Assembly: GCA_947179485.1 (NCBI GenBank)
Contig: OX359248.1
Location: forward strand, 57,608,386-57,672,385
DNA length: 64,000 nt
Direction of reading: 5' to 3'
From: Allacma fusca
Lineage: Eukaryota > Arthropoda > Collembola > Symphypleona > Sminthuridae
The notes beneath the pieces were generated by a model, which did not search any database, was not told the origin of the DNA, and worked only from the letters and a program-made list of their open reading frames with translations. The position numbers and the translations under genes are program-made. Every line of letters starts with the position of its first letter. The stretch's first letter is position 1. This document shows positions 13,112-21,360 of the stretch, in pieces.

Positions 13112-13180
13112 AAATAAAAAGAAGCAATATTGTATTCAGTTTCGACCTGAAAGAAGAAATTAATCATTTCCTTTTTAATT
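13112..13180 (+). tRNA. trnR: tRNA-Arg (anticodon TCG)
   Basis: The anticodon arm CAG-TTTCGACC-TG contains TCG. The acceptor AAATAAA/TTTAATT has one A-A mismatch. The 3' end appears to overlap trnN by about two bases. Confidence 0.85.
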
Positions 13181-13242
13181 TTAAGAAACTAATTTATAGT
13201 TATTCACTGTTAATGAACATAAGTGTGTTAAGCACCTTAAAA
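13179..13242 (+). tRNA. trnN: tRNA-Asn (anticodon GTT)
   Basis: The acceptor TTTTAAG/CTTAAAA pairs perfectly. The anticodon loop CTGTTAA contains GTT. Confidence 0.92.
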
Positions 13243-13243
13243 T

Positions 13244-13308
13244 AAAGAGAGTTGATACAATTTTAAGCCGCTAACTTAACAATTTATGAGTTAAATTCTC
13301 ATTTCTTT
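13244..13308 (+). tRNA. trnS1: tRNA-Ser(AGN) (anticodon GCT)
   Basis: The acceptor AAAGAGA/TTTCTTT pairs with one G-T, and the anticodon loop contains GCT. The D-arm region is short, as is usual for this metazoan mitochondrial tRNA. It reads AGA as Ser, which fits the conserved protein positions seen here. Confidence 0.87.
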
Positions 13309-13311
13309 TTT

Positions 13312-13374
13312 ATCATCATAGTTTAAAAAAACAAAGTATTTTCAATACTTTAATAGAAATTAATTCTTTTTGAT
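13312..13374 (+). tRNA. trnE: tRNA-Glu (anticodon TTC)
   Basis: The anticodon stem GTATT/AATAC region encloses TTC. The acceptor ATCATCA/TTTTGAT pairs at only 5 of 7 positions, so the ends are approximate. Confidence 0.82.
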
Positions 13375-13376
13375 TT

Positions 13377-13440
13377 ATTTAAAAATCTAAGACTATAATA
13401 GTAACTTCAACACTATGCTTTAAATTTAAGCTATTTAAAT
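13377..13440 (-). tRNA. trnF: tRNA-Phe (anticodon GAA)
   Basis: On the minus strand the acceptor ATTTAAA/TTTAAAT pairs perfectly, and the loop TTGAAGT contains GAA. It lies directly downstream of nad5 and probably marks the processing point for that transcript. Confidence 0.92.
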
Positions 13441-15121
13441 ATAACAATAGAAGAATAATAACTAAAAAATATATAAATATTATTAAATAAGACTTTATAT
13501 TTAATAGATTAAATTTATCAAATAAATAAACAAACTGAACAAAATTACGATAAGAACCTTGAGCACCAATATACTCTAATCAACTTTGATCTAAATGCTT
13601 AGAATAAATCCCCCCCATTTTTAAAGAAGCTCTTAAATAAACAACTCTAATAAAAGGTAAATTTCATATAACCTTTATAAAATACATAAAACTACTTAAA
13701 TAAATAATTTTTTTATTATAATAGCCCCCCCCAAATTATAACTAATTAAGAAAGAAAATATAAGAAATATTATAATAAAAACCTTTATTATTAACCTTAA
13801 AGAAATAAAAAAACAAGGAAAATAAACTCAAGAAAATATAGAGCCCATAAAGACAGAAGAAATAAACAAAACGAATATAGATAAATATATTAGTGTATCT
13901 TCACCCCCCAATGACATTACCCCAGAATTAGAACTTATTAAAAACAAAAGGCTAATTAAGCGAACAGAATAAAATAAAGTAAATATTGTGGAAACAAAAA
14001 TTATAAAAAAAATAAAATAATTCATTTCCCCCATATAGTATATTTCAAGAATTAGATCTTTAGAATAAAACCCAGTGAGAAAAGGAAAACCACATAAAGA
14101 AGCCGAAGCACAATAAAAATAAAAAGAAATAATAGGAGAATTAAAATTTAATCCTGAAAGGCATCGAGAGTCCTGTCAATTTCCATTTGAGTGGATAAAA
14201 AAGCCAGCACACAAAAAAAGAAGAGACTTAAACAAAGCATGTCTAACTAAATGAAAGAAAGCAATTTCATACATACCTAAAGAAACAGATATTATCATTA
14301 TACCCAACTGACTTAAAGTAGATAGCGCAATAATTTTCTTTAGGTCGGTCTCAAAATTAGCCCCCAAACCAGATATAAAAAGAGTTAAAACAGAAAAAAA
14401 AATAAATAATAACTATAAGTAAATAAAGAATGAAATCGAATAAGTAGATAAACCCCAGCAGTTACTAAAGTAGAAGAATGAACTAATGAAGAAACAGGGG
14501 TAGGAGCTGCTATCGCAGCAGGGAGTCAAGCAGAAAAAGGGATCTGTGCACTTTTAGTTATAGCAGCAATAATAACTAAAGTTAAAACTACTATAAGGCT
14601 ATAATCCATAGTTTGCAAATAAAAAAATCTAAAAGAACCATAATTAACTATTCAACTAATACACAACAAAATAGCAATATCTCCTAAACGATTAGAAAGA
14701 ATAGTTAATATGCCAGAATTATAAGATTTAACATTTTGATAATAAATCACTAAACAATAAGAAACTAAACCCAAACCATCTCAACCTAATAAAATACTAA
14801 TTATACTAAGAATTATTAAACCCATTGATAAAACAAACATAAAAATTATATAAATAAACTTATTAATGGAAGGGTCCCCCTTCATATAACTTCTTCTATA
14901 AATTAAAACCATAGAAGAAATAAAAAAACTAGGCCTATAAACATTAAACTTATTCAATCCAATAAAACTAAAAAAATAAAAGAACTTCTATTTAGATCTA
15001 TTAAACTAAATTCTGTAAAAACTACATAAGAAAAGGAATAAAAAACAAAAGAAAAATAAAAAAGAATTAAACTTGAAAATAACAAAAGTAAAGAAAGATA
15101 AGAACGCAACAACAAGACTAT
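13441..15121 (-). CDS. nad5: NADH dehydrogenase subunit 5, with three homopolymer frameshifts
   Basis: ND5 is the large antiporter-like proton-pumping subunit of complex I. The start is ATA at 15121. Conserved blocks follow in order: LLDWMSLMF, the [10 protein letters not shown] core, [53 protein letters not shown] and [18 protein letters not shown]. The frame is broken three times, each explained by one missing base in a run: A7 at 14922-14928, A9 at 14394-14402 and C8 at 13725-13732 (plus-strand coordinates). Homology continues without loss on both sides of each break. Allowing for these, the protein would be about 561 residues, with an incomplete T stop before trnF. Sequencing error is the simplest explanation; early decay of a nuclear copy is the alternative. 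Confidence 0.93.
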
Positions 15122-15180
15122 TCTAAAAATAAATTTATCTCAAGCGCCACAATCTTAAATTTTTAATTAAACTATTAGAA
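15121..15180 (-). tRNA. trnH: tRNA-His (anticodon GTG)
   Basis: It fills the space between nad4 and nad5 exactly. On the minus strand the acceptor TTCTAAT/TTTAGAA pairs at 6 of 7 positions, and the loop TTGTGGC contains GTG. The 3' end overlaps the nad5 start by one base. Confidence 0.85.
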
Positions 15181-16508
15181 TTAAAATAACAATAACCTCC
15201 CAAAAAGAATAAGAAAATTAATAGGAAAAAGATGAAGAACTATCAAATGCAATTCACGGGGAGTACTCAAATAAACCGATGCTATAGATAATCTAAACTT
15301 ACCATGTTGAGAAAAAGAGAATATAAAAATAGAAAAAACCGCCCCAAGGAAAGAACCTAAAGGAAAAACTAATAGGATCATTGACCTATAATCAAGAATT
15401 CTGTATATTAAAAGAATCTCAGACAATAGATTAATCGTAGGTGGGGCCGCTATATTTCTTATTATAAGTAGAAACATTAATAAAGTCAAGGATGGGAGAA
15501 TTAAAGATATCCCTTTAATTAAAAAAATACTTCGTGTTGAAAACCGCTCATAAAATATATTAATTAAACAAAATAACCCAGAAGAACATAAACCATGGGC
15601 TACCATTATAGCAAACCCGCCACTTATCCCCCATAAACTAAATGTAATAACTCCAGCCAATACTAAACCTATATGAGATACTGAAGAATAAGCAACTAAG
15701 GCCTTAAGATCATTTATACGGCAACAAATAAAACCTACCACCACCATACTTATCAAACTTAGGCTTAATAAGTAGTGCGACAACAATTTATAATAATAAA
15801 TGAAATAAAATCTTATTCGATAAATACCATAACCCCCCAACTTAAGTAAAACACCAGCTAAAATTATAGAACCAGCAACAGGAGCTTCTACATGAGCCTT
15901 AGGAAGCCATATATGAAAAATATATAACGGCATTTTAACTAAAAAAGCAAAAATAGTAAAAAATATAAAAATCCCACCAATTAAACCTTCACTTAACACC
16001 ATACAAGGGGCAAGACACAAAGTTAATCTACCCATAATCTTATCTATAAGGATAATAACAACAAGAAGAGGTAAAGAAGCAAATAAAGTATAAAATAATA
16101 AATAAACAGAAGCCTGAAGACGTTCGGGCTGATAACCCCAACCTATAACAATCAAAAATGTAGGAATTAAAGAACACTCAGAAAAAAAAAACTTAACATA
16201 TTATTAACCAAAAAACTTAATAACAAAATATAAACCAGAGACAAAATTAAAAAAGAATATACCCCATTACTTAAGAAAGTTTTATAAATTCCATAACTAG
16301 ATCTAATTATTATTAAGCCCACCCACAAGCTAATAATACATATAAAATAACTCAATGAATCAAAGTAACATATATTAAGATAATAGTTTAACCTTAAAGG
16401 GACAAATGAAAAAAAAAAGACAACAAAAAAAGAAAGTAAAGAAACAATTAATCTTCAACTAAAAAAAAAAGAAGAAGAGAGGTGCCCAAGAAAATTGCCA
16501 TAACTTAT
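15181..16508 (-). CDS. nad4: NADH dehydrogenase subunit 4, with a homopolymer frameshift
   Basis: ND4 is a proton-pumping membrane subunit of complex I. Conserved blocks are [48 protein letters not shown] and [12 protein letters not shown]. The stop is TAA at 15181-15183. A -1 frameshift lies in the A10 run at 16182-16191 (plus strand), between NNMLSFFF and ECSLIPT. The start is uncertain. ATA at 16508 overlaps the nad4L stop and gives ~442 residues. An ATG at 16501 would also work if the A10 run at 16461-16470 had likewise lost a base. Confidence 0.92.
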
Positions 16509-16770
16509 GTAAAATTAAATACCTTAAAGTAATCAGCCCCAAAAACACGTCTTATAGAGACGAGAACCCCCAATCCTAAAGCACCCTCACAGGCGGCGAA
16601 AGTAAGAAAAAGAAGAGAAAAAAAAAATTTCTTACACTTAAAATAAAAAAAAGTCTAAAAAAAAGCCCAAGAATAATAAACTCAATCCTTAGAAGCATTA
16701 AAAGCAAATGTTTACGCTTAGAGCAAAAGGAAATGAGGCCGCCTACAAGTATAGTTGAAAGAATTCAAAT
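16505..16770 (-). CDS. nad4L: NADH dehydrogenase subunit 4L, with a homopolymer frameshift
   Basis: ND4L is a small three-helix complex I subunit of about 88 residues. The probable start is ATT at 16770 (TTG at 16773 also possible); it ends at TAA 16505-16507, overlapping nad4. Conserved CSKRKHLLLMLLSIEF and, after the break, CEGALGLGVLVSM are clear. A -1 shift in the A10 run at 16618-16627 (plus strand) separates the two halves. Confidence 0.9.
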
Positions 16771-16773
16771 CAA

Positions 16774-16840
16774 TCAAAAAAAAGCTACTGAACTTAACTT
16801 GAACTCCCAAAGTTCATATTATAATTTAAATATATTTTGA
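16774..16840 (-). tRNA. trnP: tRNA-Pro (anticodon TGG)
   Basis: On the minus strand the anticodon arm GAACT-TTGGG-AGTTC contains TGG. The acceptor TCAAAAT/TTTTTGA pairs at 6 of 7 positions. It precedes trnT here, whereas the ancestral order is trnT then trnP. The two overlap by two bases on opposite strands. Confidence 0.88.
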
Positions 16841-16900
16841 CTGTTTAGTTTAAAAAATATAAAGGCCTTGTAAGCTTTAGCTCAACTAAGTTGAATAGTC
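16839..16900 (+). tRNA. trnT: tRNA-Thr (anticodon TGT)
   Basis: The acceptor GACTGTT/AATAGTC pairs with one G-T, and the anticodon loop CTTGTAA contains TGT. It lies directly before nad6, in the place usually held by trnP. Confidence 0.9.
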
Positions 16901-16906
16901 TTATAT

Positions 16907-17377
16907 ATAAAATTCATATTAGTCAGATCAGTTATACTGAGAACTTTGGTCCTAGGGGTAACCACCCCCATAATATTAGCCTTACTAATCCTTCTTCAAG
17001 CCTTAATTTTATGTCTTATTTTATTCTTTTTACTTAAAACCTCTTGATTCTCCTATATCCTTTTTTTGATTTTCTTAGGGGGCTTAATAATTATTTTCTC
17101 CTATATGTGCAGACTTGCGTCAAATGAAAAAATGGAAATTAGAATTAACACCCCCCGAACATTATTTATAGTCATATTAAGTATTATACTCTCAATGTTA
17201 TGATCTGAAGAGCATATGATTTTGTCAAACGAAAGTCAAGAAAATATTTTTAAAATAATTAGACCACTAACATTAACCCCCTCAGTTATTTCTATAGTCT
17301 ATCTTCTTCTCACTTTAATTGTAATTGTTAAGATTACAAATAAAAAAATAGGAGCACTCCGTTCAAATAAAAACTAA
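16907..17377 (+). CDS. nad6: NADH dehydrogenase subunit 6
   Basis: 156 codons plus TAA, starting with ATA six bases after trnT and overlapping the cob ATG by one base. The protein is very hydrophobic. The conserved central segment LGGLMIIFSYMCSLASNEK lies near residues 59-77. The frame is intact. ND6 is a membrane-arm complex I subunit that varies strongly between taxa, so identification rests on this motif and its position between trnT and cob. Confidence 0.93.
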
Positions 17378-17673
17378 TGATAGTTCGTAAAAAAAATCCC
17401 CTCTTAAATATCGTTAATAACTCATTAATCGACCTCCCTACACCACTAAATATTTCTTCATGGTGAAATTTTGGATCTCTACTAGGTCTATGTCTAGGCA
17501 CACAAATTATCACAGGACTTTTTTTAGCAATACATTATACTGCTGATGTCACTATCGCTTTTGATAGGGTAATTTATATTATACGAGATGTTAACTATGG
17601 GTGGCTTATCCGAACCCTCCATGCTAATGGAGCTTCATTTTTCTTTATTTGCTTATACATACATGTAGGACGA
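17377..17673 (+). CDS. cob: Cytochrome b, 3'-truncated by the gap
   Basis: Only the first 99 codons are present, from ATG 17377 to the first N. Recognisable cytochrome b features are [21 protein letters not shown], the GLFLAMHYT heme-binding helix with its His, and [21 protein letters not shown] with the second His. It is the Q-cycle subunit of complex III. The frame is open and normal up to the gap, so the truncation is an assembly boundary rather than visible mutation. Confidence 0.95.
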
Positions 17674-17873
17674 NNNNNNNNNNNNNNNNNNNNNNNNNNN
17701 NNNNNNNNNNNNNNNNNNNNNNNNNNNNNNNNNNNNNNNNNNNNNNNNNNNNNNNNNNNNNNNNNNNNNNNNNNNNNNNNNNNNNNNNNNNNNNNNNNNN
17801 NNNNNNNNNNNNNNNNNNNNNNNNNNNNNNNNNNNNNNNNNNNNNNNNNNNNNNNNNNNNNNNNNNNNNNNNN
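17674..17873. other. Scaffold gap of exactly 200 N
   Basis: Exactly 200 ambiguous bases, a placeholder length rather than a measured one. cob is cut on its left and a copia gag gene on its right. Open frames that cross it are artefacts. The order and orientation of the two flanking contigs are not supported by sequence. Confidence 0.99.
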
Positions 17874-18565
17874 CTCTGGGCCTTGGGGTCCTTTGCACCA
17901 TCCTGGCGCCTCCGATCTGGCCGTTTGCTCTGAAAGCGGAATGCTTTGACTCCTTCCTCTTTGCGGTCCGCGTCGTCCTCTTCTCTCCTGCTGTTGAGTT
18001 TAAACTCATGCTTCTTCAGGGAGGACAGTAGATTTGCCTTTGTCTGCATATCTGCCGGCAGCGTGTCCCAGGCCATCTGAAATCCATTGTACTCGTCCGG
18101 GAGGCTGGAGACAATTTTCTCAATTATCATCTCGTCAGACGGCTTGATCCCCATCTCATCCAGGGATTTTACAATGGCTTCGACCTGCTGCATTGCCTTG
18201 ACAGATGACTCATCCGGCTGTACTCGGAAATTCATAAATTTCCTCAGCGTGTACTGCTTGTTGTGGGTACTTGAATCCGAGTTGACTTCCTTCAACTTGT
18301 CGAACATCTCCTTTGCTGTTCGGCAGGCGTAGATGTGGCCCATATTCTCGTCGTTCAGTGTGGCAGAGATTATATACCTGGCCTCCACATCCTTCTTCTT
18401 CCATGCTGGCTGATCCGCAGCATCCCTCAGGCACTTCTCCGTTCCGTTCACTATATCCAATAGTTCATGGGATTCCAGCACCAGGTTGATCTGAAACTCC
18501 CATCTTGAGAAGGAAGCCTGCCCGAGCTTCAATACTGAAGCGTCCAATCGCATTGATTCGGCCAT
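17874..18565 (-). CDS. Copia-type Gag polyprotein, C-terminally truncated
   Basis: About 230 codons starting at ATG 18565 (MAESMRLDASVLKL). The layout matches the copia Gag (UBN2-like) domain: a W at residue ~22 and 'LVLESHELLDIVNGTE', a W-KKD segment followed by the 'ISATL' helix, 'CRTAKEMFDKL' near residue 83, 'HNKQYTLRKFMNFRV', 'EKIVSSLPDEYNGFQMAWDTLP', then a basic, Arg/Lys-rich tail. Gag assembles the virus-like particle that packages element RNA. The zinc knuckle and pol would lie beyond the gap. No stop or frameshift is visible. Confidence 0.88.
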
Positions 18566-18709
18566 GACTCTTGATTTCCGAATTGCTCAAAAAGTTTTCA
18601 AAATTAATTTAACACTGTCCAGAAGTTTCCCTGAGAATACCCTCAATACTTCTAAGTGAATCCAAATTCAAAATTAAAACTGCAAAAACACCTAACGCTC
18701 TAGCTACCA
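18566..18709 (-). other. Copia 5' leader with primer-binding site
   Basis: This untranslated leader lies between the LTR and the gag start. Directly beside the LTR end (18709 downward on the minus strand) is TGGTAGCTAGAGCG. It begins with TGG, the complement of a tRNA CCA end, and resembles the complement of an initiator-Met tRNA 3' end with one extra base. That tRNA assignment is a guess. The remainder is AT-rich with no open frame of note. Confidence 0.7.
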
Positions 18710-18772
18710 TGTGATGAAATATGAATTAATCAACTTAATGAAAAGCTATATTTCAAAAGAGGCTGAAAAGTA

Positions 18773-18778
18773 TTTATT
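18773..18778 (-). terminator. LTR polyadenylation signal
   Basis: AATAAA on the minus strand, about 65 bp downstream of the TATA box and upstream of the LTR end, as expected for the R/U5 boundary region. Confidence 0.6.
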
Positions 18779-18843
18779 TACAAGAGCAAGTTACTAGTAG
18801 AACAGTTGAAATCGAAGTGTGTTGAGAATGGGAAAGGGCTCGG

Positions 18844-18851
18844 TATTTATA
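18844..18851 (-). promoter_or_regulatory. LTR TATA box
   Basis: TATAAATA on the minus strand within the LTR, about 280 bp upstream of the gag ATG. It is the likely promoter for the genomic RNA of the element. Confidence 0.7.
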
Positions 18852-19179
18852 CAGGAAAGCCGAGTAGGAAAAGTGAAAGGCATTCTAAAAGGGTCCGGGG
18901 GAATGCCTTCATATCTGTGACTCATGCCTATAAATACTATAAGCCCTTTTCCAGGAAACTTGCATTAGTCATACCTGATAAGGCTTAAACTTGACAAGGT
19001 ACTTTGAGTCATACAATAAATATACATGCTGAATATGACATTTCAACAATGGGCTGTTACAGACATGACATACCTATATCAATGACATAAAAAGACTATT
19101 AAGGATCATAACAACAGAATCAATAATATATCATAGACAAAACATAAAGATAATGTAGGATTACTAATTTGTCATCACA

Positions 19180-19566
19180 GATTACAAGCTAGTTGGGGAA
19201 AATGCATATCGGGTAAATACAGCTCTGCGTGGCCCGGAAACGTTCCAAGCTCAACCTGAAACTTCGTTTGGTATGTGCTGGGACTGTTAACAGCAAGTTG
19301 GGTCAATTTTCTAAGGTAAATACAGCTCTGTTTGGCGCGGGAACGTTCTAACGTCGACGGCAAACGTCGTTTGGGAGGTTTTGGGACTATTAAAAGCAAC
19401 TGCGCAATTTGGACATCATGTGAATACACGTTGTATGGCCTGGAAACGTTCCAAGCTCATCGTCAAACTTTGTTTGGAAGTTGTTTCGATGGTTTAAAGC
19501 AAGTTGGGGCAATTTTGGAATCAGGTGAATCCAGCTCTCTATGGCCCGGGAACGTTCTAACCTCAC
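19180..19566. repeat. B-monomer block interrupted by the copia insertion
   Basis: Four AACGTTC cores at 19239, 19342, 19445 and 19551 give B-monomer spacings of 103, 103 and 106 bp. The block begins part-way through a monomer because the copia LTR is inserted there. The LTR fragment and first B monomer of this unit would lie on the far side of the element. Confidence 0.85.
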
Positions 19567-21125
19567 CTGACGTTTAGGTCACTTGTCAAGGTGTTTGACG
19601 AACTCGTCCGAATCTCTTTAAACTTTGTGAATACACACGGGCAGTCTGCTAAAGCTCAATTCTCGAATTTAAGACGCATCGAAAAACTAAACATGGCGAT
19701 GAAAATGAGGTCTGGTTGCTATGGTCACTGTTTAACGTGTTTGCTGAGCTCATCCGAATCTCTTTAAACTTTGATATTACACTCAGGCAGTCTTCCAAAG
19801 CTCAATTCTCAAATTTGAGATGAATCTAAAAACTTTAAACAGCGATGAACATAAAGTGGCGTTTAGGACACTTTTTTAGGTGTTTGCCGAACTCTTCCGA
19901 ATCTCCTTAAACTTTGGTGATACACTCGGGCAGTCTGCTAAAGCTCAATTCTCAAATTTGAGATGAATTGATAATTTTTGGAAAAAGCGATAAAAATGAC
20001 GTGATGCTCAGGTCACTTTTTAGGTGTTTACCGAACTCGACCGAATCTCTTCAAGTTTTTCGATTACACTCGGGCAATCTGCCAAAGCTCAATTCTCGAA
20101 TTTGATATTAATCGAGAAACTTTAAACATCGATGAAAATGAGGTCTCGTTGCTGTGGTCACTGTTTAACGTGTTTGCTGAGCTCATCCGAATCTCTTTAA
20201 ACTTTGATATTACACTCAGGCAGTCTTCCAAAGCTCAATTCTCAAATTTGAGATGAATCTAAAAACTTTAAACAGCGATGAACATAAAGTGGCGTTTAGG
20301 ACACTTTTTTAGGTGTTTGCCGAACTCTTCCGAATCTCCTTAAACTTTGGTAATACACTCGGGCAGTCTGCCAAAGCTCAATTCTCAAATTTGAGATGAA
20401 TTGATAATTTTTGGAAAAAACAATGAAAATGACGTGACGCTCAGGTCACTTTTTAAGGTGTTTACCGAACTCGACCGAATCTCCTCAAGTTTTGGAATTA
20501 CACTCGGGCAGGCTGCCAAAGCTCAATTCTCGAATTTGATATTAATCGAGAAACTTTAAACATCGATGAAAATGAGGTCTCGTTGCTGTGGTCACTGTTT
20601 AACGTGTTTGCTAGGCTCGTCCGAATCTCTTTAAACTTTGGTTTTACACTCGGGCAGGCTGCCTAAGCTCAATTCTCGAATTTGAGATGAATCGAGAAAC
20701 TTTAAACAAAGCGATGAAAATGACGTGACGTTTAGGTCACTTTTTAAGGTGTTTGCTGAACTCGTGTGAATCTATTTAAACTGGAAATAAACTCGGGCAT
20801 TCTGCCAAAGCACAATTCTCGAATTTAAAATGAATCGAAAAACTTTCGGAAAAGCGATGAAAATGAATTGACGCCCACGTCACTTTTTAAGGTGTTTGCC
20901 GAACTCGTCCGAATCTCCTCAAGTTTTGGGATTACACTCGGGCAGTCTCCCAAAGCTCAATTCTCGAATTTTATATGAATCAAAAAACTTTAAACAGCGA
21001 TGAAAATGAGGTCTCGTTGCTGTGGTCACTGTTTAACGTTTGCTAAGCTCGTCAGAATCTGTTTAAACTTTGGTTATACACTCGGGCTGGTTGCCTAAGC
21101 TCAATTCTCGAATTTGATATGAATC
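19567..21125. repeat. First A-monomer block, about 10-11 copies
   Basis: Diverged ~145-bp A monomers, with 'aaagctcaattct' recurring at about 19654, 19798, 19944, 20085, 20228 and 20374. Each carries the inverted pair GTGAC/GTCAC or a decayed form. There is no coding potential beyond short chance frames. Confidence 0.9.
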
Positions 21126-21360
21126 CATGAGTCATAGCAGGCAATCCCAAATATTGTACTGCACCTGACAGTCCCTTTCACTTTTGTTACTCGGCCTTTT
21201 GCCATAAATGCAAAGGCCCTTTCTCTTTTCCATACACTTGAATTTTGTCTCTTGAGGAGGTTACTCTGCCCAATTCACTCCTGAATAAACTTTTACTACG
21301 GTTTTTATACTTTGTTGAAATCAATTCATTTTACAAATCATTTCTTGATAATTCATCACA
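21126..21360 (+). repeat. Satellite-embedded copia LTR fragment (first of 25 copies)
   Basis: This 235-bp segment is related to the last ~217 bp of the copia LTR at 18710-18926, in opposite orientation. Shared blocks, in the same order, are CATGAGTCA, CCTTTCACTTTT..TACTCGGC, ATAAAT..C...G.CCCTTTC, ACACTT..ATTT, AATAAA..CTTTT and the terminus TTCATCACA. The TATA box is decayed (ATAAATG) but AATAAA is kept at 21284-21289. The 5' half of the LTR is missing, replaced directly by an A monomer. After the LTR end a B monomer follows, with no primer-binding site. The same fragment occurs in every unit of the array. Confidence 0.82.

Larger units (their letters stand above)
17874..19179 (-). mobile_element. 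Ty1/copia LTR retrotransposon, 5' part
   Basis: In minus orientation this reads 470-bp LTR (19179 to 18710), primer-binding site, ~130-bp leader and gag, then the gap. Integrase, reverse transcriptase, RNase H and the second LTR are not seen. The right edge joins composite satellite within a B monomer, at the point 'gcgac|gattacaag' of other copies. If intact, the target-site duplication would therefore be expected to start at 19180 ('gatta'). The gag frame is open for its whole visible length, suggesting a young element. Confidence 0.88.
18710..19179 (-). repeat. Copia 5' long terminal repeat, 470 bp
   Basis: The boundaries are defined by an 8-bp terminal inverted repeat, TGTGATGA at 18710 and TCATCACA ending at 19179. 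On one side lies a primer-binding site and gag; on the other, satellite sequence continues in register. It contains a TATA box and a downstream AATAAA in the correct order for U3-R-U5. Its last ~217 bp are related to the LTR fragment repeated through the satellite to the right. Confidence 0.88.

Noticed and set aside
13441-16770. Programmed translational frameshifting in nad5, nad4 and nad4L
   Set aside because: Five sites in three genes, all simple homopolymers of differing base and length, without a shared shift signal. Run-length error is simpler.
17645-18009. Open frames crossing the N run
   Set aside because: They join mitochondrial cob to retrotransposon sequence through unknown bases and are artefacts.
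18806-18988. 60-codon plus-strand frame within the copia LTR
   Set aside because: It lies across the TATA region of the LTR on the opposite strand and has no coding character.
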